A stretch of DNA of 64,000 bases from Zygnema cylindricum (lineage: Eukaryota > Streptophyta > Zygnematophyceae > Zygnematales > Zygnemataceae): the NCBI GenBank assembly GCA_037447655.1, contig JBBHKE010001099.1:213349-277348 (forward strand). The letters are read 5' to 3'. How positions within the stretch are numbered: the first letter of the stretch is position 1; every line of letters starts with the position of its first letter. A model generated the notes under the pieces. That model ran no database searches, was not told the DNA's origin, and saw only the letters and a list, made by a program, of their open reading frames with translations. Below, in pieces: positions 1-12,227 of the stretch. The position numbers were made by a program, and so were the translations under genes.

Positions 1-1380
1 ATGTGTTGCACCTGAGTCTATGATCCAGTTGTTAAATTTCCCTTTGCTTTCTTTGTCTCGTGTGGGAAACAGAACGTCATCTTCTTGTGACTCCTCCACA
101 AGTGAAACGAAGAATTCTTTATCCTGTCCCATTGGCCCATCCCCACCAAAATCCCCTCTTCCTGATGAATCACTTCCTCCCCTTCCTCCACCTCTTAATT
201 GTCTCCCTCCACAACTGTTTCCCTTGTTCTGGTAACAACCGCACCTAGTGTGTCCCCGTTTCTGACAGATGTTACACTGTTCACTTTTGTCTGGGCATAA
301 AGTGTGTCCCCATTTCTGACAGATGTTACACTGTTCACTTTTGTCTGGGCATTTAAAGGAACCATGCCCAGTCTCATTACAATTGTAACATGTCATCTGA
401 TAGGTATCACGTTGATATGATCTTCTCCCTGGGACCTATGACCTGCCTACTCGTCCACGAGGTCCACCTCCTCTCCCCCTCGATCCCCTAAAGATGTAAG
501 CTCCACCGTAGTCTTCCTCTTGATAGCTCGGATAAGATGAACCTTTGTTATTCTCTTTCGATCTTGCCTTTTCCTCCTATGTACTCTTCAAGTGGTTAAT
601 GACGAATGCCATTGTTGGTTTCTCTCGCCCCTTGATGACCTCCTTAGCTACCGCAAACTTGCTAGGAAGACTCCTCATAAAAACAAACAACCTTTTTTTT
701 CTGTAGGAAAGTTATTTAGTGAGTTAAGTTGTTCTATGATAATATTGAACCTTTTAACTCCATCATCAATGGACTCATTATACTTCATTCTAAAGCCCAT
801 ATACTCCACAAAGAGATAATTTTCATTTGCCTCAAACCCCTTTTCAAACGCATTTCGCAAGGCATTCCAACAATCAAAGGCCCTATCATGAGTTAGAAGA
901 TATTTATGCATTGAACTAGCACAACTTTGTATTAGTGCAGTGGAGGCCGCCATATCTTTCTTGTCCCACTTCTTTGCTCCGGCTAGATCAATGGAAGGTT
1001 CCGATCGTGTCTCTTTTGTGATCACAATGTCCCAAAGTTTTTTCGGTGTGAATGCTCCTCGAATGTATCGCTTCCAAATTGCATAGTTAGACCTTGTGAA
1101 GACGATGGTCTTATTAAACACTTTAAGATCATCATCTTCGCTCTCCTCCTCTTCCTCATAAAGTTTAGATTTCCCTTTTTTTTCTTTTTTTCTTTGAGTT
1201 TAGAGAATCTCCACTTTCTCCTCCATCACCGTCATCTTCTTGTGTTTTGAGAAAATTTTGAAAGCGTTCAAACATTTCCTCGTCCATCTTTACATTTTTC
1301 TCCCCCCATTCGTCATACTCATCATATTGTGTCCTTGTAACTCCTCCACTAGTTTTTGCCGGGGATTTCCTTTTCTCCAC
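1..1380 (-). mobile_element. Copia-type gag remnant
   Basis: Decayed gag of a Copia-type LTR retrotransposon, running off the left edge. Positions 1121-675 encode about 148 residues with the usual gag opening (NYAIWKRYIRGAF, KLWDIV) and the conserved DRAFDCWNALRNAFE and YNESIDDGVKRFNIIIEQL stretches of the UBN2/DUF4219-type gag domain. Downstream, at about 400-230, the strand encodes a CX2CX4HX4C zinc knuckle (C-YN-C-NETG-H-GSFK-C) followed by two copies of a second, shorter knuckle (C-NI-C..H..C). The acidic stretch at 1378-1165 (Asp/Glu-rich, then Lys-rich) could be the gag N-terminus or leader. Frames are broken between the blocks, so this is a pseudogene. No protease, integrase or RT is visible before the window ends. 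Confidence 0.8.
247..354 (-). repeat. Tandem 54-bp duplication in gag zinc knuckle
   Basis: Two head-to-tail copies of a 54-bp unit (247-300 and 301-354), differing at a few bases. The unit is 18 codons, so the frame is kept. It duplicates the second Cys-His box together with its PDKSEQ linker. Confidence 0.85.
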
Positions 1381-4080
1381 TATATTGGCAATAGGTGCCA
1401 GTCACCTGCTCCGAAACCGATTGAAAGAAACAAAGCAAGCAAAAGAAACAAATACAACACAAAGGATATGTTCCTCCAAAACTCCAATATATTAAAATGT
1501 AACATCAAGTTCAAAAGCTTGTTGTTACTTCTACACCTCCAAAAATAGCTACGCCTCCAATAGATTACTCTACCACTAAGTCACAACAATTATTTATATG
1601 TACACGACTAGAAACAATTAAGAGTCAACGTGTTGAAACAAACAACCGACAAGTGCGAACCGACTTGAACTACACGGTACGACTAGAAAAGTTAATCGCG
1701 AATGGACTTGAACCACGCGGTATGACTAGACTTATCGTGAACCAAAATAACTAAAAAAATTACACGTCACTTCTCTAGTACGACTCAAACTTACGTGAAA
1801 CGAAACGAAACGAACAAACAATTTCCACGTCACTTCAAACATTAGCGACGAAACTACTTCGTCGATGGTCGTCGCTGCTTTAGCTACGAAAATGTCTCGT
1901 CGCTAAATGAGGTCTCAGTACTAAATCCTAACATGATGCTCATTTACTCACGTCTATCTTTCCCCTACAGTTCACTCCACCTACTGCTACGTGTTCGTCA
2001 TAACCTTAGTGCCACTAAATGTGTGTTCCGCTAAGAATATAGCCCCAAATCCCTTTGTCTCATGTATACCTTCTTTCGCTCCATTGACCGTTTTGGCTTT
2101 GTTGATTTCAATTTGGTCAAGGATGAGTTTTCTTGTTTCTCTACCATTAGCTCGTGTTTTTTTAAGAATATAGGTATATGTTGTGGTTGGAGAAAATATC
2201 TTACTACGACTTGTTCTTTTTCTGTGGTCGATTATATGAATGCTTGTCATGGCACCAAATTAGTTGTTTGGCTCTGGGCTCTACTCACCAATCCTAGCTT
2301 CCCTCTTTGGGCATTAGCCCCATCTACTCTAACCCCTTAGGCGCAATCGTCTTGATCGACAAACTCCTTCACCGCAAGCAGACTAAATATATTTAAAATA
2401 TCATTATTTTTCAGAGCGCGTGGAAGGCGGTACCCTTTGCTTTCTCTAAGTCGATTCTATCGATCAAGTGGTCGATTTTCTTACCTAGACTCTCCATCAA
2501 CCTCATTCTTACATCATCGATTCTCTTCATATTTGCGGTGTATTTCTCCTTCTTGTTCTGAAATCCTCCTATGCACATCAAAATCTACGTGATACTGTTA
2601 GCTTGAGGGGGATGTTGAGGGTCATTTATCGTCGATGTCACGTTCTTGTTGTTTCGTTTTTTTCCCACGGTAACTAGGTACGTTTATCACTTCAATTTCT
2701 ACGTCCATCGCTTCCCTCTATTCTGTGTGTAATGCACTTTTATTTCTGTCCATCGATATTTTAAATTTTGTCTCTCATGCACTTCTACCTCATTCATGCG
2801 CCTCACTAATTAGATAATGGGGCACCTAGCTACTATATGAGATTCACTGTTGCTTCGTTGTTTATCCGCGTTTGATTGATTTTTTTTCACTTTGACACTT
2901 TGAATATTAGGCGAAAATCACAAATGTCACCATTAGTTGAGACCATTGCGATAATTTGTTTTAATTAAAGAGTCTGGTTCCCTTTGTTCGTGCTTGTTTT
3001 CAATTGACTCTTCATTGATTACGTAATGTCCACAAGAAATTTCTCTGTCGACCTTTCAACACATAGTGGTTTGCCCCTTGTCATGTTTGGAAGGATTGAA
3101 ATAAAATCCAATGTTCACCAACAAAAAAATATAACAAGAGAAGTAATACATTGATAAATATCGAGAAGACATTTCGGAAAAATTCTCACATTTAAAAAAA
3201 ATCGAAATGACAAATTCTTCTATACTATCTTCTTTTATCTATTTATTCCTCCATGTATTCTTTCAATTGATTTTTGATTGGTAAGAAAAGATCACGGTGT
3301 CCCTTAATTAATACAAGTGCCATGGCGCGGCACGTGTGAGCATAAGCTGCCAAAAAACCTCTAGAGATATGCCATCTGTCCACGGATTAGACTAAACACT
3401 AATTTTCAGTAAGGACTTGAAACATTGCAAAACGACAAGTCAAACGAAAGTCCTAGAAAAATCAGAAAGTAATATCGTACTAAGTTAGACATATGACAAT
3501 TCTAGAAACGAAACGAAAAGACAAATGTGACGCCAAATAAATATAGATGTGTTTTCTCAAAATTGTATGTGAAAGTACTTTCGCAATAGATTATAGAAAG
3601 CAATCATATGAAATCGAGCCGATTCTGGGCGAGTACGATTCTTTCAATGAATCGTAACAGCGTTAGCAGTTGGGTTAGGTGCAAGATGTTACCACAGTCA
3701 CGTATCCGTCAGATCGGCGATTACTTGCAGATGGCGACTTGATTGTCAAAGCCTTCACTCTGTTGGTTTTGTTGGTAATTCGACTCTGCCAACCGTCACA
3801 AGCATACAGTTTTGACGTTTATTTTTGCTGACGAAGTAAATGAACTTATGAAAGATCATTGAACATAAATAAAAGTATCCCCGCCACGTCGGCTATTATA
3901 TATATATGTATATATATGTATATATATATGATGGCAAAGAGCGACGGACAATAACAAGTATTCGAGCAGCAAAAGTTGTCAAATCAAAGGTATAGTCGCT
4001 TTGATCGGCTAGCCGATACCGGTTTACAAATATCACGAGTGTGTTCAAAATCAGTTACCTGATCAATATCTTTACACTAA
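1381..4080. other. Non-coding stretch, leader/LTR-like remnants
   Basis: No recognisable gene. The part nearest the gag remnant (1400-2400) may be its leader and 5' LTR, but I found no matching second LTR. A (TA)n/(TATG)n microsatellite lies at about 3896-3930. Short reading frames such as 2250-1987 (minus) match no family I know. Confidence 0.4.
3896..3930. repeat. TA-rich microsatellite
   Basis: Alternating TA with interspersed TATG units, about 35 bp. Confidence 0.8.
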
Positions 4081-5476
4081 AATAGGTACGATCTCATTCT
4101 GCCTTTTATTCTGAGCGTAGTTTTACGTGCGATTGCGATTATTTTAATCTATATTTCGTACTTTTCTACTTAACAAAGTACCATTTTGTACAAACTGACA
4201 CGCGCGTACACCACACTATTCAATAAAATCATAAATTAGAATTATTAATGTTAATTCACCAGAACCTTTATTAGCTTAAAAAATAATTTAGTGTTATTAA
4301 TTATATTTCAGGTAAAACCCTTAAAAAGTGGGGGCGCTCATATAGCTTTCATAACGCTTATAATGATTCAAGGTGTATTTTACACCGCCAATTGCTAGTA
4401 GAGTAAATAATGCTAATTTTGTTCCCCCCTTTTTTTTCCGAAATACAATCTGTAATTCTATTTTTTCCTTTTACGCCTTTTAGGGTTTTTTTTTAATTAG
4501 CGTCATTAACGGAAATACACCGCGATGTTTATTGTGTGGTGTACGGACACGGTTTGAAATGTATTTTTTGAAATAAAAATGTACAAAAGGTCATTTAATG
4601 TAAATGCGCATGCATGTGAATGTGCACTGAAAAAAAGAGACGCAAACTTCAATATTCAGATTTTGGCGTACCAATTGTCAAACTTTGTATGGAAACAAAT
4701 ATGACGTAAACATCAATACGGCGGGCACTTTTTATTCTAAAAAACCCAAATTAGAGTTAGTGATAAATTAGTATATATGTTGTTTTTGGATTTTTTTTTC
4801 CCAATTAGCGTTAATAACACTATTTTTTATTTTACGATATTTATTCCTTTACTCTAATAGCGATTCACAGTGTACTATTCATTACAGTACACCGCGAATC
4901 GTAATTAAAGTTAATTACTCTAATTCGGTCGCTCGAAATTTCGACTCTATCACATGAAATAGAGTAAATAATTCTAATTTTTTCATTATTCTATTTAAGG
5001 TAAAGTTTAATTAGCGTTTTTAATTATAATATAGGTTCGTTTTAATAAGTGTGGAGTACGGGCGACCTCCGACCGTGAAAAATTGTACTTTATTAAGTAA
5101 AAAAGTACAAATAATGATTTAGTACAGGCCGTTATCATGTAATTGTTTTCTAACAAACCACGTAGTGCAAACGTCATAGTATCGATAAACTGTATTTTTT
5201 GCCAAATTCTGTACAAATACCTTATTTACAGTAGAGGATATTAGTGTGCCAAATTAGAGTACTTAAATAAATTAGAGTAAACTTCATAGTTGAAACAACT
5301 CTATCACATAAATTAGCGTTCATTACTCTATTTTTTTTTTTAGTTTTTGTACTCTAATTTTTTCATTACTCTAATTACGATTCGCGATGTATTGTACACC
5401 GCTAATCCCTATTAGAGGAAATAACGCTAATTCGGTGCCCTTTTTTCAAAAAAAACACCTGAAATACAATTCATAA
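4081..5476. other. AT-rich intergenic DNA with decayed MITE ends
   Basis: No gene. The stretch carries several degenerate copies of a motif reading roughly attacgattcgcgatgta..gtacaccgctaat, for example near 4375-4410, 4860-4905 and 5370-5410, in both orientations. They resemble the terminal inverted repeats of the mariner-like MITE at 6922-7154, so this is probably a graveyard of that family. Confidence 0.45.
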
Positions 5477-6216
5477 GGGTGGCGTTCCATCAGGAAATTC
5501 TGTAATCGTACGAACAACATTATAGAATGCTACACTTTGAACGCTGTTCTCCCGCGCAAAGTTTGTAATCCACGTGCTCAGAAATGATTGGTACCACGTA
5601 AGATAATATCGTATATTGAAAATCGTCAAATATTTTTTACACCGACCAACTTCAACTCGAAATCATCATTAGCATACCATGTACATGCGGACCAAGGCAT
5701 CGTACCACACACATTTTGTACTCTTTGCAAACGCTTGTCACATGCTAGCTCAATATTTTTAGGGTTTTTGCTTTTTTCGCGTGACAAATGAGCGCTTCCA
5801 CAAATAGTGTGAAGAATGGCCGGTAACAAAAATAGCGCGACGAAAGCTCGTTACGAGATCACTTACGTGATTTCCGTTGAATTTTTGAATGCATATATCA
5901 TGTTCGTAATTTTTGGATTTCTGTTGGTTTGCCGTCGTGACACGTACATATATTATCTAACGTGTCGCGGCTCAATTTTTTTTGTAAATGGTGATGTACC
6001 TCCTCGAGGTACATCACCATTTACATAAACTTTCAAAGCGAATGCTTCGGGAAAAAACATCCAACGGTCATTGTTACCTCCAGACTTTTGGAGAATATTG
6101 GCAAGATTCTCTGTACTGTTGTTCGCTTATAAAAACAAAATAAGAGGTACGACATAGTACGGATAGATCCGGATTTCTGTAAACAACCTCACTTTTTGTT
6201 TGATGGAACGCCACCC
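5477..6216. mobile_element. Harbinger-like MITE, 740 bp
   Basis: A perfect 16-bp terminal inverted repeat, gggtggcgttccatca at 5477-5492 and its reverse complement at 6201-6216, is flanked by TAA on both sides (5474-5476 and 6217-6219). A 3-bp TAA/TTA target duplication with GGG-starting ends is the PIF/Harbinger signature; the superfamily assignment rests on that alone. No transposase domain is recognisable inside. The short frames within it (5588-5791 plus, 5829-5626 minus) match nothing I know, so the element is non-autonomous. Confidence 0.75.
5984..6024. repeat. Near-perfect palindrome inside the MITE
   Basis: Arms of 18 bp (5984-6001 and 6007-6024, gtaaatggtgatgtacct) around a 5-base centre. 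It would form a strong hairpin. Confidence 0.9.
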
Positions 6217-6523
6217 TAATTCTATTTTTTCCATTAATCTAATAAGGGTGTTTTTCAGTAGCGTTAATAATGAAGTACACTGCGATGGAAATAGTGTGGC
6301 ATACGGAGAGGGTATCTCCGTATGAAATGGTTCTTTTTGAATTACAAAAGCATAAAAAGACACTTAACATTATTGCGCACACATGTGAATGTGCACTAGA
6401 AGAAAGAGACGCAAACTCGTCGACAAAAATCACGTTCTCATATGTTCGTCCGTCGACCGTGTGAACTGCGGGACGGCGTACGAATTGTCCGATTTTGTAA
6501 GGGTACACATATTAGTGTAGACA

Positions 6524-6819
6524 TACTACCGCTAGATTAAACGGCTAAGGCTACCGGCTATTTCGTGTCTGCCGGCCGGCAGGTACAAGGATCAAATCCT
6601 GCCGCCGGCACATACATTTTAATTAAATAAATAAACCCTAATATAAAATTCTCGTAAACCTCAGGATAGCCAAGGGAGCCATGGCTCTAGCTTCCTCTCC
6701 AATTTCTCAGTGACTGCGACAAGTTTGAGAGTTGGAGAGAGATGTTAGAGATAGACTGCCTCGACTTCTATATTTCTTTTCAGACCTAGAAAATACTAAT
6801 AAAACCATTAGTTTCTACA
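6524..6819 (-). mobile_element. Copia-type LTR fragment with antisense tRNA-like module
   Basis: The end at 6819 matches the 5' end of the Copia-type LTRs seen elsewhere in the window (minus strand starts TGTAGAAACTAATGG). The left part carries a tRNA-like B-box (ggatcaaatcc, 6589-6599) and 3' end on the plus strand, as in the other LTRs of these families. The rest of the LTR and any internal region are missing. Confidence 0.7.
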
Positions 6820-6921
6820 TGTAGCAGGGTAATGTTGGTGTTTCTGTGTAGGTTACGTAATAGAACCAACGGTCCGTGGACGGCAGCATATGGCCGTTGA
6901 AATTTGATGTTAGGTATGGTA

Positions 6922-7154
6922 CAGTACATCGTGAATCGCTATTAGTGTTAAATGTTTTTTCGCCACATAAAACATCATTTCTCTTTACACACTTGTCGTA
7001 TTGTCGATCTGACGGTTGCAATTGAAAGCCAAGATTGTCACCTTCCCATTAGAGGTCTCAATGTGAAAACTCGACAAGTGTGTACGGAGAAAATATGTTT
7101 AACTTTTAAGTGGCGAAAAAAACATTAACACTAATAGCGATACACAGTATACTG
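6922..7154. mobile_element. Mariner-like hairpin MITE, 233 bp
   Basis: The left and right halves are an inverted repeat of about 88 bp with a spacer near 7000-7070. The termini start CAGTA and carry ATCGCTATTAGTGTTA just inside; both ends are flanked by TA. This fits a Tc1/mariner-type MITE. No coding capacity. Related half-copies sit near 4865-4905 and 31866-31900. Confidence 0.7.
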
Positions 7155-7156
7155 TA

Positions 7157-8730
7157 GTGTCTTGCTACAGTTTGTTTTTTAGGGTCCACACCTGATGTGC
7201 TCTCTCATTCGCTCCGTGAACACATGTTCTAAAAAGCATAATGATGGTGTTTTGCCCTTCTTACATCTTGTTTGTGAGTCTTTGGCCATTTCAAGCGACA
7301 AAGATGAATCTAAGCACCACAAACTACGGATACTAGAGCAGGATTACACGAGGGCCCACGAGGGCCCAGAAGACAAATCATCAAGCAGCTTTTATCAAGA
7401 GTTTAGACTAGGTAGAGAAAAACAAACACAAAGTAGATTATGTGTAGTTTCTTATTATAGAATTAGGAAATACATTTGATGTAAAAAAAAAACCGGACAA
7501 ATTGTCTCTATAAATAATGTTGGCTTTCTGTTGCAATGTTTCTGTCTTTTCCATGTTAGGATTATTGGAAGAATCGACGGATGAGATGTGGAGGATCGGT
7601 CGTCCACGGATTTGTTGACGTTTTGGTTCGCGTGGCACGATTCGACTTTGAGTATGGTTTCACGATTTCAATCGGAGTACCTTTAGTTTGTTCAATGTAC
7701 GGCGGTTCAGTACCGCCGGTACATAGGTTATTTATGTGAGTGATGGTTCAGTTTGGTTTCGTTTGTTTTGTATTGTCTAAACGGTGACTATGATATTTAG
7801 TGCGCTATACGTGTCTAGTGCATTTTAGTGCGTGTCACTTTGTTTTGGCGGTTGAATGTCTTTATTAGGCGCACGTCCGCATGTGGACTTCGGCGCCCTC
7901 ATCTGTTTTCAGTTAGTGAAGTAAGTGGTCATTAGTTGTCGGTGTTAAGAAGGTATGTTAGTGAGTGTTTTCCATCAGTTTATTATGCAGTCTGGGGAGA
8001 TGCATCATGCACTCTGTGTAGAGATGCATCATGTGTCTTAAGGAGTGACACATTAAGATGTAGAGAGAGAAGAAGATTTAAGGAGAGAAATACTGTGAAG
8101 AAGAGAGGTGGTTATTAAAAAAGCTGTTAGATTCTTTGTGAAACGGTGTCTCAGTTTGTTGAGCGCCGTAATATGTATTATATAGTTCGCGTGTGATTTT
8201 GTTTGGCGTTGCGTGGCAGTATAATTATAGTTTGGTTTCGGTTTTGGTTTTTGCGTGCGAAGTACATTACTGTAGTACTATAAGGTAGTACGACGTTTCA
8301 TTACATTTGTATAGTACCGCGTGTAGTATATTTGTTCGCGTGTACTTTTGGATGATTGGTTCGCGCGTGTACTTTTGTACGTCGTGCGATCCTTAGTACT
8401 TTGTTTGTTTGAGTTTGGAGTATTTAGGACTTAGTCGTTTTGGAAAATATTTATCTTTGTAAGAGGGGAAAATTTCCGATGATTTTTTTTTTTTTTTTGC
8501 TGGAGTGCTCTCTTCTTACTGCTTCTTGCTTCCGCTTCATATTCTATCTTTCTCCTATCCTTGTGTGTATCGATCCTAACAAAAGCTTCGGCTCTATATA
8601 TTTATATTTGGCCGACATGCTTTCTTGTGAGCTGTGATTGTTTTATGTGGAATATGTTTGTTGAAGCTTTCGCTGTGAGGTTTGATTTGTCATTTGTGAG
8701 CATTTCTGGGAGCACTTGATCGATTCTTAA
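7157..8730. other. Non-coding stretch before isolated PBS
   Basis: No gene recognised. Frames such as 7195-7479 and 7936-8118 (plus) match no known protein. Because a perfect LTR-retrotransposon PBS follows at 8735, the last several hundred bases may be a plus-strand 5' LTR, but no second copy is present in the window. Confidence 0.35.
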
Positions 8731-8734
8731 GAAG

Positions 8735-8746
8735 TGGTATCAGAGC
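8735..8746 (+). promoter_or_regulatory. Primer-binding site (initiator tRNA-Met type)
   Basis: Perfect TGGTATCAGAGC, the canonical Copia/TRIM primer-binding site. It is bracketed by a direct repeat, agcacttgatcgatt at 8711-8725 and 8744-8758. The internal region that should follow on the plus strand is not recognisable as gag. Confidence 0.6.
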
Positions 8747-9076
8747 ACTTGATCGATTTTTAACATTCCAATCTATGAATGATAAGTTTTGACCTCTATG
8801 CACACTGTCTAAATTGCCTAGCTCTAAAACACACTCTAAGTGGCGGTCTAATTACAATGTGCCAAGTGTTTGATGCCCACCGCACAATAAGACGCGGGGG
8901 AGTAAAACATGTCTAACAGAAAGTAGGAAAAATTGAATCCTAACTGAATCCCGCTACGAATCCCCCTCCCAAAATATCGTTAACACCAAGGTCGCCGGAT
9001 TCATCTCACAAATGAAGTACGCGTGAGCGAATCGATGTACCGGAGAATCGCCCAGAATCGCACTATTAACATGAAC

Positions 9077-9540
9077 CAGAGGTCGCAAAAGTCAAAATTT
9101 AAGGTAACTGAAACCGACCGTTTTTTTATTCAAAATCTGAGTATCCGATGCCCGATCGGGTTATGTCATGCTCCAAATTTGTTAACAGTTAACCGAAACG
9201 CGTTTACGAAAATAAAAATTAACCGAAACTCGATTTCTCGCGACTACCCGTACCCGCCCGTACCCGAATAAGTACAAAATTAATGGTACATTTCCATTAT
9301 ACCTTCCACGATACCAAGAGTACAAAGTACAATAATGTTGGATAGTATGGACAGTACAAAACGTTCAATTTTTTTGTTTTTTGCTTACCCGACCGTAACC
9401 GATTTTTTTCTTTTTTTTTGTGAATCAACCGCCTGAATCCGCCCGGCCCCCCGAATTTGGCACCCGAATCCGTTCCTGATCCGACGCGGGCGGTCGGTTA
9501 ACGGTCGGTTACGGTTTTGGTTAACCGTATGCGACCTCTG
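9077..9540. mobile_element. hAT-like MITE, 464 bp, perfect 8-bp TSD
   Basis: Ends CAGAGGTCGCAAA... and its inverted counterpart ...GCGACCTCTG. The flanks carry a perfect 8-bp target-site duplication, acatgaac, at 9069-9076 and 9541-9548. TIRs starting CAGNG plus an 8-bp TSD are the hAT signature. The interior contains cggtcggttacggtcggtt-type repeats and no transposase. It is the same family as the three copies at 16796-19037. Confidence 0.9.
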
Positions 9541-9548
9541 ACATGAAC

Positions 9549-10620
9549 TCCACTGAAAGTGTGCACTGAGTGTGCAGACAGTAAAACTGTACAATGGCTG
9601 ACTTTGAACTTGTACAGACTGTAAGACTGAACTCCTCCACTGTAAGACTAGTGAGCGCACTATACAGACTGTATAGTGACAGCTGTAAAACTGTGCCCTG
9701 GTTATCTCTAAGACTGAAACCCACTTAATACTAGTGAACTCACTGTTCAATCACTCACTCTACAGATTGTAGACACAGATTGTGGAAACAGTAAGACTGT
9801 AGACTGGCTTCACACTGTAAAATAAATTTGAACTCAACAAGGTTTCTTCGCAGCTCAGCCGAACACGCCTTGTTTCTTTGTAAATCTTAACTAAAATATG
9901 AGCTCCACAAAAAAACTTGGGAAAAAATTTCAAAATCTGAACTTAACAGAATATTTCATTGAGAACAATTTTGACAGTAAATGTGAACTTTACAGAACGC
10001 AGACAGAATTACTGAAATTCTCAATTCAACGCACTCAGATTTTGTGTATATTGAACTATCTTAACTCAACAGAACAGAGTTTTGCAGTAAAGCTGAATCA
10101 ACGGAGCACAACAAGAGCCAAATTTCCGCAACGTACTGAAAGTCTGGTCGCAAATTACAACACAAAACATTGAAATTATTCTTAAAACATGTTAATCAGG
10201 TGAGATAAATAGAGATGATGCTGCTTGAGAGCGTGAATTAATCAGAAATCTAAAATCGTTTTTGTTATCTTTGGTTTTCTTCCATTTTGTTCTTTTGCAT
10301 GTTTAGGCGTGAATTATATAATCTGCAGTGTTACATTTTGTTGTTGGACGCTCGATTTATAGGGGGAAGCGATGCACTTCAAGATAAAACAGAATTGAAA
10401 ACATATAAGATATAATAACGTATGGTATACGAAATGGTGTCGTACGCATTTTATTACTTTTGATCTATACTTCACAGCTTGATTTGAGTGCTTCTGCAAT
10501 TGAAATAACCGGGCAGTGTGAACTTAGCGACTGGGATTTTTTGAAGTCATCAAGTTATGGCTGACCGCGATTTACACGTCATTTTCTGAAGCCGAACAGT
10601 CATTCAAATTTAGCTTTTCT
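9549..10620. other. Non-coding stretch with short imperfect repeats
   Basis: No gene. From about 9550 to 9810 there are loosely repeated blocks containing agactgtaagactg. A frame at 9898-10173 (plus) has no recognisable homology. Confidence 0.4.
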
Positions 10621-10622
10621 TT

Positions 10623-11160
10623 CAGAACTTTACAAATTTTGAGTTATTGTGGTGCGCTATTATCAATTTGGGTTGTGGGTAGGAACCCTATGATGTTGTC
10701 ATCATTAGAATTCACACTCCTAATGGTTTACTTTTTCAATCTAGAGCCGCTATAACCAGGTATTGATTTGTAAGAGTGACACAAGGTTTTGTTTGCAAAT
10801 TGTGTAGACCACACTAATTCTAGTAACTGCGACACTCCAGCTTGGCTGCAGCTTCTTTGTTTTTCCCTTTCTTTTAGCTTTTGTATAATGTTTTCTTCAG
10901 AACTTTAGCAATTTGAGCTTCAACTTTGTTATTGTGGTGCGCTATTATCAATTTGGTTTTTGGTTAGGAACCCTATAATGTTGTCATCATTGGAATCCGC
11001 ACTGCTAATGGTATACTTTTTCAATCTAGAGTCGCTATGAGCCAGGAATTTATTTGTATGAATGGCACAAAGTAGACCAAGGTTTTCTTTACAAATTGTG
11101 TAGACCACACTAATTCGAGTAACTGCGACACTCCTGCTTGTCTGCAGCTTTTTTTTTTTT
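10623..11160. repeat. Direct duplication of about 280 bp
   Basis: 10623-10860 and 10900-11155 are diverged direct copies. Both contain gtggtgcgctattatcaatttgg, then a block with taggaaccctat.atgttgtcatcatt, and end near gtgtagaccacactaattc. No coding capacity. Confidence 0.75.
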
Positions 11161-12227
11161 CGTTTGTATGGTGTTTCAGATGTGTCTTAATTGAATAAAA
11201 GATAGCATTGATTAGATGCGGATAATTTTGCATCCCATGAATGAATGTAATCAAAACTCAGGAAAACTTCAAGTTGTGTTTTTGTTTTTTAGCATTTTTA
11301 ATGTGTAAATTATTTGATAGCCAATACTCAAACACACATTTAATGACGTCATTAAGCGAATGAACAAGTTAATTCCATAGTAGATTCATGACCCACATAA
11401 AAATGGAAATCCTGCTCGTTACATTGAAAGAAAGAGATTTTAATAAGCAACCCTACAAAGTTATAAATAATAAGAGAAAACTCTAAGGGTGTACTACTTC
11501 AACTGTACATTGGAAAAGATGATAAATAGTTTTATCTATAAATGCCTCATGAATCTATAATCATGGACAAACTCGCTAGCTGACATTTCATGAATGAGCA
11601 ATAAAACTATTTAGTATGCTTATACATGTCTTTTGTGTTTATTCCTTCTTATATTGAAAGTTACACGCTATTCTGCATGTGTACCAACAAAAATTCCCGC
11701 ACTTTTCTTGTTGGCATATATGCTAAAGGGCATGTATTTTCCCATACAAAAACATTAAGGAAATAAAGGCATCTGAAAAAGGCGTTTGAACTTCTTTTGC
11801 CTTGATTAATAGTATAGGGGATTCTTCAACTATGACATGCCACACCCAAGATGATGAAAGCCCATATTTCCAAATTAATTATCCGGAAACCAAAACCTTG
11901 ATTTTTGTGGCCTCTTCTTTCATCTCATTATCAGAACTTGAGACATCTGAAGTCCGTACAGGTCCTTTAAACCAACGCCTCGCATCCACGGCCCACCAAA
12001 GGAGAGCGAGAGTCATCACTGTCGTAAAAGCTGCAAAAATCCACAAAAAATCCTCTAATATTTCTGTTTTTTTTTTTTTTCCTCGCCATGTAATGATAAA
12101 TTAATTTATGTGATAATTATCATGGTTGTACGAAAATTACTTCAACAGTCAGAGATCACCTATTTTCCTACATCTGTTAAACAGTAATTACTTTCTCATC
12201 CCTATTAGTCGTGGTCCAAACCATGAA
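11161..12227. other. Intergenic DNA downstream of the permease gene
   Basis: AT-rich and without a recognisable gene; it holds the 3' flank (and presumably the 3' UTR) of the minus-strand permease. A plus-strand frame at 11802-12104 has no homology that I recognise. Confidence 0.4.

Noticed and set aside
5588-6028. Transposase inside the Harbinger-like MITE
   Set aside because: Frames are short, on both strands, and show no DDE or HTH motif.
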